The notes beneath the pieces are model-generated. The model had not been told where the DNA came from. It saw only the letters and a program-made list of their open reading frames with translations, and searched no databases. Positions 34,390 through 45,722 of a DNA stretch of 64,000 bases are shown piece after piece. The position numbers and the translations under genes are program-made. This DNA is from Nordella sp. HKS 07 (GTDB taxonomy: Bacteria > Pseudomonadota > Alphaproteobacteria > Rhizobiales > Aestuariivirgaceae): NCBI RefSeq assembly GCF_011046735.1, contig NZ_CP049258.1, positions 186,001 through 250,000 of the forward strand, given 5' to 3'. Numbering within the stretch: the first letter of the stretch is position 1; each line of letters opens with the position of its first letter.

Positions 34390-35598
34390 TCACCAGGCCA
34401 GATCGAGGCGTTCCAGCCCGTGGAAATGATAGGCATCCCGATAACGGGGCGGCCGGGCGAGTTTCAGTCCCGGCAGGCGCTCGAACAGGATCGGCAAGGC
34501 CACGTTGAGCTCAAGCCGGGCCAGGGGCGCTCCGACGCAGAAGTGGATGCCGGCCCCGAAACTCACATGCGGATTTGGGGCGCGGGAGGGATCGAACCGG
34601 TCGGGTTCCGGGAAACGGACCGGGTCGCGATTGGCCGCACCGAGCAGAAGCCCCACCGTCTCGCCTTTCTTCAGCCGGAGACCATTGTATTCGACATCCT
34701 CCAGCGCGTAGCGGGTGAAGAGATGCAGCGGCGCGTCGAAGCGCAACAGCTCCTCGGCATGGCCTTCGCTGAAGCCTGGACCCGCCTGCCCCGTCTCGAC
34801 CAGCGCCTTGACGCCATTGCCGATGGCATGGACGCTCGCTTCGTGGCCGGCATTGAGCAGCAGGATCGCCGTGGTGATGAGCTCGTCCTCGCTGAGCGAT
34901 CTGCCCTCGGCTTCGGCGGCGATCAGCTGCGAGAGGAGATCATCGCCCGGCGCCGCCCGTCTTTCCTTTACATAGCGGCGCATGAAGTCGCTGAACGCCA
35001 GGGTTGCGGCCACCGCCTTGCGCTCGACCTGCGTGTCGCGGCGGGCCTGATACATCGCCACCATGTCATGCGACCAGGCGAGAAGCTGCGGCCCCGTCTC
35101 CACCGGCACACCGAGAAGCTCGGCGATAATGGTGATCGGGATTGGCGTCGCGAAAGCCTCGAGGAGCTCGACCTCACGCTTGTCGGCGAAGTGATCGATC
35201 AATTCATGGGCAAGCAAAGTGATGCGCGGCCTGAGCCTTTCCACCGTGCGTGACAAGAAAGCCCGGTTAACGAGACCGCGCAGTCTGGTGTGAACCGGCG
35301 GCTCGGTCTCCAGCAGCGAATGCCGCTCGAAATCATAGAACGGCTTGAGCCGTCGAGGGATCTCGGGCCAGCCCAGTTCTTCCCGCGTCATCACATGCAA
35401 TATCTGCCTGCCGAAGCGCCGGTCGCGCAGCAGCGCCGCCACATCGTCATGCCGGGCGAAGCACCAATAGCCATATTGCTCCCATTTGAAGACCGGAACG
35501 CTCTCGCGCAGGCGCCGGTAAATGGGATATGGATCATTGAAGAATACCGGATCGCGCGGATCGAGGCTGAGGCTTCGGTTCGTCGTGTCGATTTTCAT
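34390..35598 (-). CDS. cytochrome P450
   Basis: The product has 402 residues from ATG 35598 (MKIDTTNRSLSLDPRDPVFF); the longer frame to 35817 is antisense to the next gene. The C-helix region has HTRLRGLVNRAFL. Helix I reads LLNAGHEASVHAIGNG, where the usual acid-alcohol pair (E/D-T) is E-A. ExxR is EELLR. The haem loop is FGAGIHFCVGAPLARLE, with Cys354 as thiolate ligand. It is a soluble bacterial class I P450 that would need ferredoxin partners, none of which is nearby. Divergent from the M55 peptidase gene with 39 bases between. Confidence 0.93.
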   Translation of the reverse strand: MKIDTTNRSLSLDPRDPVFFNDPYPIYRRLRESVPVFKWEQYGYWCFARHDDVAALLRDRRFGRQILHVMTREELGWPEIPRRLKPFYDFERHSLLETEPPVHTRLRGLVNRAFLSRTVERLRPRITLLAHELIDHFADKREVELLEAFATPIPITIIAELLGVPVETGPQLLAWSHDMVAMYQARRDTQVERKAVAATLAFSDFMRRYVKERRAAPGDDLLSQLIAAEAEGRSLSEDELITTAILLLNAGHEASVHAIGNGVKALVETGQAGPGFSEGHAEELLRFDAPLHLFTRYALEDVEYNGLRLKKGETVGLLLGAANRDPVRFPEPDRFDPSRAPNPHVSFGAGIHFCVGAPLARLELNVALPILFERLPGLKLARPPRYRDAYHFHGLERLDLAW

Positions 35599-35637
35599 CA
35601 AGACCAATCTACGTTGCAGGGACCCCGAAGGCATATC

Positions 35638-36435
35638 ATGAAAGTCTATATCAGTGTCGATATCGAAGGCGTGGCGGGCATTACCCATTGGGACGAGGCG
35701 CAGAAGAACCACGCCGATTACGGCGAATTCCGCGAGCAGATGACACGCGAGGCGGTCGCCGCCATCGAGGGCGCCGAGGCCGCCGGCGCCACCGAAATCT
35801 GGGTCAAGGACGCCCATGCTTCAGGCCGCAATCTCATCACCTCGATGCTGCCCGCCAATATCAGGCTCATCCGCTCCTGGGCCGGCCATCCGCTCTGCAT
35901 GGTGCAGGAGCTCGATGAAAGCTTCGATGCGGTGATGATGGTCGGCTATCACGCAGCGGCGGGCTCCGAAGCGAATGCACTCGCTCATACGCTTTCCCTC
36001 AAGCCGCATCTCATCCGTATCAATGGCCGCACGGCTTCCGAATTCTACATCCACGCTCTGGCAGGGAGCCTGCTGGGCGTGCCGACCGTCTTCGTGACCG
36101 GCGACGAGGCGCTGATGGCGGAGGTGGCGGGCACCAACAAGGCGATCGGCCGTTGTGCCGTCAAGCGCGGCATCGGCCAGTCGACCGCCAGCCTCACGCC
36201 GAAGGCCGCCGTTACGGCCATCCGCTCCGGAGCCGAGACGTCCCTCAAGGGCAAGCTCGATGATGCCCTCATTCCGCTGCCCAAGGAGTTCACGCTCGAA
36301 ATCACCTATGCCAATCCGGTGACCGCCTATCGGATGCAGTGGTATCCGGGCGCCAGCCACAGCGGCGACCGGACCATACGCTTCGCGACCACGGATTATT
36401 TCGACATATTACGGATGCTGAATTTCGTCACGTGA
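35638..36435 (+). CDS. M55-family metallopeptidase (D-aminopeptidase DppA-like)
   Basis: The product has 265 residues from ATG 35638 (MKVYISVDIEGVAGITHW). SVDIEG places the zinc ligands Asp8 and Glu10. VKDAHASGRNL and MMVGYHAAAGS carry further His ligands, and FVTGDEALMAEV is the conserved acidic loop. DppA is a decameric D-specific aminopeptidase with two zinc ions that releases D-alanine from D-Ala peptides, so a role in recycling peptidoglycan peptides is likely. Divergent from the P450 gene. Confidence 0.93.
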   Translation: MKVYISVDIEGVAGITHWDEAQKNHADYGEFREQMTREAVAAIEGAEAAGATEIWVKDAHASGRNLITSMLPANIRLIRSWAGHPLCMVQELDESFDAVMMVGYHAAAGSEANALAHTLSLKPHLIRINGRTASEFYIHALAGSLLGVPTVFVTGDEALMAEVAGTNKAIGRCAVKRGIGQSTASLTPKAAVTAIRSGAETSLKGKLDDALIPLPKEFTLEITYANPVTAYRMQWYPGASHSGDRTIRFATTDYFDILRMLNFVT

Positions 36436-36516
36436 GGATGCGCTTGTTGCATAGGTACCAAGGGTGACAGGGGAGCGGTTCGCGGTTATTGTCCGCTCCA
36501 TCCGCGAAAGCCCCTT

Positions 36517-37738
36517 ATGACAACCAGTCCCAGCCGCGCCGGCGCCGAATTCATCGCGCTCATGGCGCTCACCTTCTCGCTGATCGCGATGTCGATCGAC
36601 TCGATGCTGCCGGCGCTTGGCGACATCGCGCGCGATCTCGGCGCCGCGAACCCGAATGACCGGCAGTTCGTGCTCACCGCCTTCTTCGCCGGATTGACGC
36701 TGGGCCAGTTCGTCTATGGCCCCATTTCCGACAGCACCGGCCGCAAGCCCGCAATGTATGCGGGCTTCGGCTGTTTCATCCTGGGCGGCCTCGTCTGCGC
36801 CTTCACGACCGATTTCACCGTGATGATCCTGGGTCGCGCCTTGCAGGGCTTCGGCGCCGCCGGCCCGCGCATTGTCGGCACGGCAATGGTGCGCGATCTC
36901 TATGCCGGCCGCGCCATGGCGCAAGTGATGTCCTTCGTCATGGCGGTGTTCATCATGGTGCCGATCCTGGCGCCGTCCATCGGCCAGCTCATCCTGCTCG
37001 TCGCCGACTGGCGCAGCATCTTCTATGGCCTCGTCCTGGTCGGCGCGATCAACTTCATCTGGCTGGCGAGGCGCCGACCCGAAACACTCGAGCCCTCCGC
37101 CCGGGCCCCCCCTCTCGCTCAGGAATGTCCTGCGTTCCGCCAGGGAGGCGCTCTCCAACCGCATCACCCTCGGTTACACGCTGGCCACCGGCTTCATCTT
37201 CGGGGCCTTCATCTCCTATCTCGGCACCTCGCAGCAGATATTCCAGGACCAGTATGACGCCGGCAAGCTCTTCGCCGTCTATTTCGGCGTGCTCGCCGCC
37301 GGCATCGGCTGCGCCTCCATCACCAATGCCACGCTCGTCACCCGCTTCGGCATGCGGACACTGTCCAAGCTGGCGCTGCGCGCCGCCTGCCTGTGGTCGC
37401 TCGGTTTCCTGGTGATCGCTTTCCTGCTCGGCGGCCATCCGCCCCTGTGGTTCTTCCTTGTCTTCATGGTCGTCCTGTTCTTTTGCAACGGCCTCCTCTT
37501 CGGCAATTACAACGCGCTTGCCATGGAACCCATGGGCCATATCGCCGGCGTCGCCGCGGCGGTGATCGGCGCCGGATCGAGCCTCATCGCGGTCGTCGCC
37601 GGCACGTTGATCGGCAGGCTCTATGACGGCACCGTGATCCCGCTCGTCGCCGGCTTCGCCTGCATGGAAGTGGCGGCCTTCCTCCTTACCGAATGGGCCG
37701 AGCGCGGCCGGCCCAAACGGGTGATCACGCCCAGCTGA
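36517..37738 (+). pseudogene. Bcr/CflA-family MFS transporter, broken by one base
   Basis: The first frame gives MTTSPSRAGAEFIALMALTF up to RRPETLEPSARAP. Seven consecutive C (37106-37112) then shift it to a stop at 37257. The second frame resumes at PLSLRNVLRSAREALSNRIT and runs to 37738. With six C the gene encodes about 406 residues and aligns along its whole length with the intact gene downstream (VPLSITRILRSAWEAL at the same place). Antiporter motif GRALQGFGAAGPRIVGTAMV is present. It may be a real pseudogene, a phase-variable tract or a sequencing error. Confidence 0.85.
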
Positions 37739-37746
37739 TCACCGGC

Positions 37747-38955
37747 ATGACACAACCTGCCCCTGCCCGCTCGAGCATCGAGTTCATCACGCTGATGGCG
37801 CTCACCTTCTCGCTGATCGCCATGTCGATCGACGGGATGCTTGCCGCGCTGGGCGAGATCGCGCATGACCTCGGCGCCGGCGATCCGAATGACCGTCAGC
37901 TGGTGCTTACCGCTTTCTTCGCCGGCCTCACTGTCGGACAGTTCATCTATGGCCCGATCTCTGACAGCACCGGGCGCAAGCCCGCGATGTATGTCGGCAT
38001 CGTCTGCTTCATCGCCGGCGGCCTAATCTGCGCCTTCAGCACGGACTTCACCGTGATGATGCTCGGCCGCATCCTGCAGGGCTTCGGCGCCGCCGGCCCC
38101 CGCATCGTCGGCATGGCCATGGTGCGCGATCTCTATGTCGGCCGCTCCATGGCGCGCATCATGTCCTTCGTCATGACGGTGCTGATCCTGGTGCCTGTCC
38201 TCGCCCCCTCCATCGGCCAGCTTATTCTCCTCGTCGCCGATTGGCGCATGATCTTCCTGTCGCTGGCGATCGTCGGCGTCCTCGACTTCCTGTGGCTCGC
38301 CACGCGCCAGCGCGAGACGCTGGCCAAGGCGGATCGCGTGCCCTTGTCGATCACGCGCATCCTGCGCTCGGCCTGGGAGGCCTTGTCGCACCGCCGCACA
38401 CTGGGCTACACGCTGGCGACCGGATTCATCTTCGGCGCCGTCATCTCCTATCTCGCCACTGCCCAGCAGATATTCCAGGAACAATATGACACCGGCCAAT
38501 TGTTCGGTCTCTATTTCGGCATACTGGCCGCTGGAATCGGCATCGCCTCCTTCGCCAATGCCCGCCTGGTGATGCGCTTCGGCATGCGCAATCTGTCCAA
38601 ATGGGCACTGCGCACCTCCTGCCTGACCTCGCTCTGCTTCCTGCCCGTAGCGCTTCTGCTCGGCGGCCATCCCCCCTTCTGGGTCTTCATGGCCTATATG
38701 ACGGTCCTGTTCTTCTGCAACGGACTGCAATTCGGCAATTACAGCGCGCTCGCGATGGAACCTATGGGCCATATCGCCGGCGTCGCCGCAGCCGTGGTGG
38801 GTTCCCTCTCGAATCTTATCGCCGTCCTCACCGGCACGCCGATCGGCCGGCTCTATGACGGCACGGTCATCCCGCTTGTTGCCGGCTTCGCTGGACTGGG
38901 CGTCGCGGCGTGGCTCGCGATCGAATGGGCCGAGCGCGACGGAAAAAGGACGTGA
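37747..38955 (+). CDS. Bcr/CflA-family MFS transporter (tandem paralogue)
   Basis: The product has 402 residues from ATG 37747 (MTQPAPARSSIEFITLMALT). Twelve hydrophobic segments are present. GPISDSTGRKPAMYVG is the loop 2-3 signature, GRILQGFGAAGPRIVGMAMV the helix 4 antiporter motif, and FFCNGLQFGNYSALAMEPMG a conserved Bcr-like stretch. It follows the frameshifted copy by 8 bases and is very similar to it, so the pair arose by tandem duplication. It probably exports a drug-like compound. Confidence 0.88.
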   Translation: MTQPAPARSSIEFITLMALTFSLIAMSIDGMLAALGEIAHDLGAGDPNDRQLVLTAFFAGLTVGQFIYGPISDSTGRKPAMYVGIVCFIAGGLICAFSTDFTVMMLGRILQGFGAAGPRIVGMAMVRDLYVGRSMARIMSFVMTVLILVPVLAPSIGQLILLVADWRMIFLSLAIVGVLDFLWLATRQRETLAKADRVPLSITRILRSAWEALSHRRTLGYTLATGFIFGAVISYLATAQQIFQEQYDTGQLFGLYFGILAAGIGIASFANARLVMRFGMRNLSKWALRTSCLTSLCFLPVALLLGGHPPFWVFMAYMTVLFFCNGLQFGNYSALAMEPMGHIAGVAAAVVGSLSNLIAVLTGTPIGRLYDGTVIPLVAGFAGLGVAAWLAIEWAERDGKRT

Positions 38956-40041
38956 TCACGTCTCATCCGTGACGGCGATCAAGCGAAGCTCATTCTCACC
39001 CATATTCTCGATCCGGCGCGTCTCTCCCGGCTGAAGCCGGACGAACTCATTCGCGCGTAATTCGGCGCCGTCAAACGCCGCGATGCCCTCCGCCACGATC
39101 CAATGCTCCGGCCGGCGGGTGGCGATCGTGATGGCGCCGCGCGCTTCGATGGTGAAGCTTCTGAGCCGGCCCTGTGCCCGCCGCTGACTCTCGAGAAGCC
39201 GATGAAGCGTCCGCCAGGAGCCGATATCCGCCCAGTCAAAAGAAGCTCTGACGACCATGGCATGTGTCGTCTTCTCCATGACGGCATGATCGATCGACCG
39301 GCTCGCGGCCCGGCCGAAAGCGGTATCTTCCAGATGAAGCGCATTCGCCGCGCGGCGGGCATTCTTCACCGCCTGTGTGATAGTGTCGGCCGTCGCCGCA
39401 TCGAATGCCCGATACTCCGCTAAGAGAGTTGCGACCCGGAACAGGAAGTTGCCGCTGTTCCACAGCAGCCCCTCTTGCATATAGCTGGCCGCACTTTCCG
39501 CATCCGGCTTCTCGACGAAACGGCGCACCTCATGGGCGTCCCCGTGCGCCCGCTCGCCCGGCTCGATATAGCCGTAGGCGGTCGCCGGGTGATCGGGCAC
39601 GATGCCGAAGGTGACGATCGCGCCGGCTTCGGCCGCAGCAAGCCCTCGACGGCAGCTCTCGCGGAAGCCCTCGATGTCCCTCACCCAGTGATCGGCCGCG
39701 AGCGCGAGGACCAGCGCATTCTCGCCAAACGCCTCGACTACAAGCAAAGCGCCGGCGAGAATCGCCGGTCCGGAATTGCGCCTTTCCGGTTCGAGCAGGA
39801 TCTCTCCTGTCATGCCTGAGGCTGAAAGCTGCACACGCGCATCGGCCTCGTAATCGCCATGGGTGACGATCATCGGCGGGCCGAAGAGGCTCGCATCGGC
39901 GACACGACGCAACGTCTCCTCAAATGTCGAATGCTCGCCGATAAGGCGCAGGAATTGCTTCGGCCGGCCGTCGCGCGACAGCGGCTGGAGCCGGCTCCCC
40001 GATCCGCCGCAGACGATCAGAGGGATGATCGGCGCTGTCAC
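38956..40041 (-). CDS. mannose-1-phosphate guanylyltransferase-like nucleotidyltransferase
   Basis: The product has 361 residues from GTG 40041, which overlaps the upstream stop as GTGA; the longer frame to 40554 is antisense. GGSGSRLQP (12-20) and RPKQF (26-30) form the nucleotide-sugar pyrophosphorylase signature. LALAADHWV, AYGYIEPG, VRRFVEKPD and WNSGNFLFR are ManC-type motifs. A short cupin-like C-terminus (IATRRPEHWIVAEG) stands in for the isomerase domain, so it is shorter than bifunctional ManC. It probably makes GDP-mannose for surface polysaccharide, consistent with the glycosyltransferase upstream. Confidence 0.88.
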   Translation of the reverse strand: MTAPIIPLIVCGGSGSRLQPLSRDGRPKQFLRLIGEHSTFEETLRRVADASLFGPPMIVTHGDYEADARVQLSASGMTGEILLEPERRNSGPAILAGALLVVEAFGENALVLALAADHWVRDIEGFRESCRRGLAAAEAGAIVTFGIVPDHPATAYGYIEPGERAHGDAHEVRRFVEKPDAESAASYMQEGLLWNSGNFLFRVATLLAEYRAFDAATADTITQAVKNARRAANALHLEDTAFGRAASRSIDHAVMEKTTHAMVVRASFDWADIGSWRTLHRLLESQRRAQGRLRSFTIEARGAITIATRRPEHWIVAEGIAAFDGAELRANEFVRLQPGETRRIENMGENELRLIAVTDET

Positions 40042-40850
40042 GTGGACGAGCGCAGATGCGGACCGACAAACCAGCTGCCGGTCCAGTAGGTGACGAGTGA
40101 GGAACTCGGGAAGAGTTCTCCGGCTTGCGACGGACTCAGGAGGTCGCCACGCAGAATGCTCTTCCTTATGGCCTGCCCCTGCTCGTCGTCCCAGCTGACG
40201 GGATACCACTCCTCCGGTTGCAGGACGTGGATCGCCGACCAACCGGGCTTGGGGTGAAGATCGTGGCGGAGCAGCCGCCGCATCTCGCCGATTACATCGG
40301 CGGGCCGCGGACGACCGCCTCCATAGGCGAGAAGCGCTTTCCTCAGAAGCACAGGCCCGGTGATCTCCTCCGGGCGCACAAGTTGTTCGGACAATGCCGC
40401 GGCATAAGCGATGACATAGAGCCAGAATTCCTCGCGCGGCGTCGACGCCATGATGGCATTGGGAATGGAATGATGCACGGAAGCCGGTTCGGTTTTCATC
40501 CTCCCCAGCAGGACACCACCACGGTCGAGGACCTGATCGAGCGGCTTCAGGCATTGTGTGTCGAGATCCGCGTAGAATCCACCAAACACATAGAGATAGA
40601 AGTAGCGCACCATGTCGGCGCGATAGATCTCGGCCGGATAAGCGTCATAGGTCATAAGGAACCAGGGAAAGTATCTGGCGATGAAAGCGCGGTTGTCGGC
40701 ATCGTCCCAGAGATCGAACTGATAACCGGGATTCTTGTCGAGGAACGAGCTCCGCCAATAGGCGAAGTTCGCCGGCAACTCCGTCTTTGATTTCCAGGTC
40801 TGGAATATGCGTTTAGGGATGAGACGGCTGCCCCCGTCCGTAACCGTCAT
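40038..40850 (-). CDS. glycosyltransferase (DXD sugar-binding, OCH1/capsular type)
   Basis: The product has 270 residues. IPKRIFQTWKS near the start and YRADMVRYFYLYVFGGFYAD followed by LDTQCLKPLD contain the DxD (ADLD) motif of the Gly_transf_sug family that binds nucleotide sugar and a divalent metal. No membrane segment is evident. It probably adds a hexose in lipopolysaccharide or capsule synthesis. It overlaps the GDP-mannose pyrophosphorylase-like gene by 4 bases, so mannose is a reasonable donor guess. The dehydrogenase gene upstream ends one base before it. Confidence 0.85.
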   Translation of the reverse strand: MTVTDGGSRLIPKRIFQTWKSKTELPANFAYWRSSFLDKNPGYQFDLWDDADNRAFIARYFPWFLMTYDAYPAEIYRADMVRYFYLYVFGGFYADLDTQCLKPLDQVLDRGGVLLGRMKTEPASVHHSIPNAIMASTPREEFWLYVIAYAAALSEQLVRPEEITGPVLLRKALLAYGGGRPRPADVIGEMRRLLRHDLHPKPGWSAIHVLQPEEWYPVSWDDEQGQAIRKSILRGDLLSPSQAGELFPSSSLVTYWTGSWFVGPHLRSST

Positions 40851-40851
40851 G

Positions 40852-43281
40852 TCATCTCCTCATATGCTCGCCCTTGGGATCGAACAGCGGCTCGCGCTGC
40901 GGCCTGGCCTTGTGGCGCTTGCCGATGATCTCGATTTCGAAGCCTTCTTCCTCACCGGCAACTTCCTTCGGCACATAGCCGAGCGCCACCGACCGGCCGA
41001 CATAATGGGCATAGCCGCCGGATGTGATCCATCCCACCACTTCGCCCTTGTGCCAGATCGGCTCGTCGCCGATGACATCGACATCCTTGGTCTCGACGGT
41101 GAAGGTGATGAGCCTGAGCTTGCCGCCCGTATCCTTTTCGCGCAGCGCGGCGTCGCGGCCAATGAAGTCGTTCTTCTTGAAGGAGACGAAGCGTCCGAGC
41201 CCAGCCTCGAGCAGGCCATAAATGGGGCGGTACTCGCGCGCCCAGGTGCCCCAGGACTTCTCGAGCCGGAGCGACATCAGAGCCCGGCCACCGAAATGGG
41301 CAAGCCCGAGCTCACGCCCGGCCTCGACGATCATGTCATGCAGAGCGGCGAGATAGTCCGAGCGCACCCAGATTTCGTAGCCGAGATCGCCGGTGAAGGA
41401 GACGCGTCCCACCTTGGCCGGCACGAGGCCCAGATCCATCTCGCGGAAGGCCATGAAGGGCAGCGTCGCGTTGGAGACATCCGCATCGGTGAGCTTCGCC
41501 AGAAGCGCGCGGGCGCGTGGACCGGCGATCGAAAGCCCCGTGAGCTCCACGGTGAGCGGGCGCACCACGACGCTGCCGTCCTTCGGCAGCCGCGCCTCGA
41601 ACCAGCGCATATGGTAGTTCTCGGCCGGCCCCGAACCGAAGATGTAGAAGCGTTCGTCATCCGCTTTGGCGACGGTGAAGTCGCCGATGAGCTTGCCCGC
41701 CTCGTTGAGCATCGGCGTCAGCGCCAGATGGCCTTTTGCGGGAATGCGGTTGGCGAGGAGATGCGACAGCCAGCTCTCTGCCTCCGTCCCGGTGATCTCA
41801 TATTTGGCATAGCCGGTGATCTCGATCACCCCGACGCGCTCGCGCACTGCGCGGCACTCCTCGCCGATGATCGGGAAGGCGTTGGAACGGCGGAAGGTGA
41901 TCTTCTCCATAGGCTTCTTGCCTTTGGGCGCGAACCACAGCGCCTGTTCGAGCCCGTAGCTCGCGCCGAAGAAGGCGCCCATGGCCTTGAACCGGTCATA
42001 GAGCGGGCTGGTGCGCAAGGGCCGCGCCGCTGGCAGTTCTTCATTCGGGAAGGTGATGCGGAAGCGTCGACCGTAATTCTCGATCACCTTCTTCGAAGTA
42101 TAGGACATGTTCGCCCACGAGCCGTAGCGCGCCACATCCATCGCCCAGATGTCGAAGCCCGGATCGCCGTCGACGATCCAGTTCGAAAGAGCGAGACCGA
42201 CACCGCCGCCCTGGCTGAAGCCCGCCATCACCCCGCAAGCCACCCAATAATTGTGCAGGCCACGGATCGGGCCGACCAGCGGATTGCCGTCCGGCGCGAA
42301 AGTGAAGGGCCCGTGGATGACATTCTTGATGCCGGCCTTGGCGAGTGCCGGATGATGCTGGAAAGCGCGCTCGAGATTCTCGGAGATATGATCGAGATCG
42401 GGTGGCAGGAGTTCGGTCGAGAAGTCCCATGGCGCCGCTTTCGGCGACCACGGCCGTCCGTTCGGCTCGTAGGTCCCGACCAGCGCGCCCGAGCGTTCCT
42501 GCCGCATATAAAGCTCGCCGTCGAAATCGATGCAATGCAGCATCTCGCGGCCGGTCTCTTTGTTGAAGGCGACGACTTCAGGGATCTCTTCCGTGATGAG
42601 ATACTGATGCGCCATCGCGAGGATCGGCAATTCGAGGCCGACGAAGCGGCCGACCTCACGCGCCCACAGGCCGCCGGCATTGACGACATGTTCGGCCTGG
42701 ATGGTGCCCCCCTGGGTGACGACGTCCCAGGTGCCGTCCCGGCGCTGCACCGTATCGGTGACTCTGGTTTTGCGGATGACTTCGGCGCCCTGGATGCGCG
42801 CCGCCTTGGCATAGGCATGCGTCGTGCCGGAGGGATCGAGATGGCCTTCGAGTGGATGGAACATGGCGCCGATGAACTGCTTCTCGTCCAACAGCGGCCA
42901 GTGCTTCTTCGCCTCTTTCACCGGGATCAGTTCGGTCGGCACGCCCAGGTAGCGATTGCGCGCATGCGCCATCTTGAGCCAGTCCCAGCGGTCGCGGTTG
43001 GAAACCAGCATGACGCCGCCGGTCAGATGGACGCCGGTCGCCTGGCCCGATATCTGCTCGATCTCCTTGTAAAGATTGATCGTATATTCCTGCAGCTTCG
43101 CCACATTGGGATCGCCGTTCAACGTGTGGAAACCGCCCGCCGCGTGCCAGGTCGATCCCGACGTAAGCTCGTCGCGCTCGATCAGCACGACATCTTTCCA
43201 ACCCCGCTTGGTGAGGTGATAGAGCACCGACGCCCCGACGACACCGCCGCCGATGACGACAACACGAGCCTGACTGCGCAT
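40852..43281 (-). CDS. dimethylglycine/sarcosine dehydrogenase-like flavoprotein with GcvT domain
   Basis: The product has 809 residues from ATG 43281 (AAGGAAAT upstream). VVVIGGGVVGASVLYHLTKR is the FAD Rossmann motif, and SGSTWHAAGGFHTLN is the covalent-flavin His region typical of DMGDH/SDH. The first 400 residues form the DAO oxidase domain. From about 420 an aminomethyltransferase (GcvT) domain follows (ITGYAKYEITGTEAESWLSH; GYEIWVRSDYLAALHDMIVE). The enzyme oxidatively demethylates N-methylglycines and passes the one-carbon unit to tetrahydrofolate. It is first in a minus-strand group of three tightly spaced genes. Confidence 0.92.
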   Translation of the reverse strand: MRSQARVVVIGGGVVGASVLYHLTKRGWKDVVLIERDELTSGSTWHAAGGFHTLNGDPNVAKLQEYTINLYKEIEQISGQATGVHLTGGVMLVSNRDRWDWLKMAHARNRYLGVPTELIPVKEAKKHWPLLDEKQFIGAMFHPLEGHLDPSGTTHAYAKAARIQGAEVIRKTRVTDTVQRRDGTWDVVTQGGTIQAEHVVNAGGLWAREVGRFVGLELPILAMAHQYLITEEIPEVVAFNKETGREMLHCIDFDGELYMRQERSGALVGTYEPNGRPWSPKAAPWDFSTELLPPDLDHISENLERAFQHHPALAKAGIKNVIHGPFTFAPDGNPLVGPIRGLHNYWVACGVMAGFSQGGGVGLALSNWIVDGDPGFDIWAMDVARYGSWANMSYTSKKVIENYGRRFRITFPNEELPAARPLRTSPLYDRFKAMGAFFGASYGLEQALWFAPKGKKPMEKITFRRSNAFPIIGEECRAVRERVGVIEITGYAKYEITGTEAESWLSHLLANRIPAKGHLALTPMLNEAGKLIGDFTVAKADDERFYIFGSGPAENYHMRWFEARLPKDGSVVVRPLTVELTGLSIAGPRARALLAKLTDADVSNATLPFMAFREMDLGLVPAKVGRVSFTGDLGYEIWVRSDYLAALHDMIVEAGRELGLAHFGGRALMSLRLEKSWGTWAREYRPIYGLLEAGLGRFVSFKKNDFIGRDAALREKDTGGKLRLITFTVETKDVDVIGDEPIWHKGEVVGWITSGGYAHYVGRSVALGYVPKEVAGEEEGFEIEIIGKRHKARPQREPLFDPKGEHMRR

Positions 43282-43412
43282 GGGATTTCCTTGAAAGGAC
43301 GGGGATATTTCGAGACTTTGTAGCCAATGCCACCTTCTGCCGCAACGGCGCGGCAAAATTTCGGCGGTGAGAAGTTCTCAACCCCGTTGAGGGTCTGTAC
43401 ACTTGGCGCACC

Positions 43413-45124
<1,712 letters not shown>

Positions 45125-45198
45125 CGCGCCTGGCGCATCCACAGAGGAAGATTGATTTCGGTCAAAGACCTGGGGGACGGAGTCCGTTAAACGAAAAG

Positions 45199-45232
45199 GC
45201 GGGTGCCCGAACACTTGAATGGCGGGCACCGC
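45199..45232 (+). promoter_or_regulatory. hairpin just upstream of the cytochrome c ribosome-binding site
   Basis: GCGGGTGCCCG (45199-45209) pairs with CGGGCACCGC (45223-45232) with one bulge around a 13-base loop. It ends one base before GAAGAGG, the SD of the gene at 45246. It could affect translation, or act as a terminator-like structure without a T run. Confidence 0.5.
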
Positions 45233-45245
45233 GAAGAGGTTTTGG

Positions 45246-45674
45246 ATGTCGGCTTTCTCTCACAGAAACTGCCTTGCGGTTCTGTCCACTTTGCTCCTTT
45301 CGTATTCCATTGGGACGACTGTAGTCGCTGGCGCCACGCTGTCGTCGGAAGCGGACTTCGGCTTCTCCTGTTCGGGTTGTCACGGCGAAGACGGACGAGG
45401 CGGAGGTTCGAAGGCCTTCGGCCTCGGTGTCGAGGCGCCGGACCTGACGACCCTGACGGCACACAACAAGGGAGTGTTCCCGCGCGAGAGACTGCGCCGC
45501 ATCATTGATGGTCGCGAAGATATCAAGACTCACGTCGACCGGGAGATGCCGGTCTGGGGGCAGATTTTCAAGCTGGATGCCGAACAGGGGATGGGCGGCG
45601 TCGAAGGCGACAATGCGACCGTGCAGGAACGCATAGAAGGCCTGATCGACTTTATCGAGACACTTCAGAGATGA
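45246..45674 (+). CDS. exported class I-like cytochrome c
   Basis: The product has 142 residues from ATG 45246 (SD GAAGAGG). A signal peptide (CLAVLSTLLLSYSIGTTVVA) is followed by FSCSGCHGEDGRGG, with haem motif CSGCH (42-46). The axial Met is likely in VDREMPVWGQIF. The sequence between (GVEAPDLTTLTAHNKGVFPR) is the usual haem-pocket helix region. It is a small periplasmic electron carrier; no obvious partner enzyme is adjacent. It converges with the antiporter gene. Confidence 0.88.
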   Translation: MSAFSHRNCLAVLSTLLLSYSIGTTVVAGATLSSEADFGFSCSGCHGEDGRGGGSKAFGLGVEAPDLTTLTAHNKGVFPRERLRRIIDGREDIKTHVDREMPVWGQIFKLDAEQGMGGVEGDNATVQERIEGLIDFIETLQR

Positions 45675-45722
45675 ATCATTTGGCCGGCCCGAACCCGGCA
45701 ACGGCCTTTCGGGCCGATGCTC

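Noticed and set aside
40807-43323. 838-codon open frame on the plus strand
   Set aside because: It lies antisense to the dimethylglycine dehydrogenase-like gene, which has clear family motifs. The antisense product is Arg/Asp/His-rich with no domain, as expected from GC-rich codon bias.
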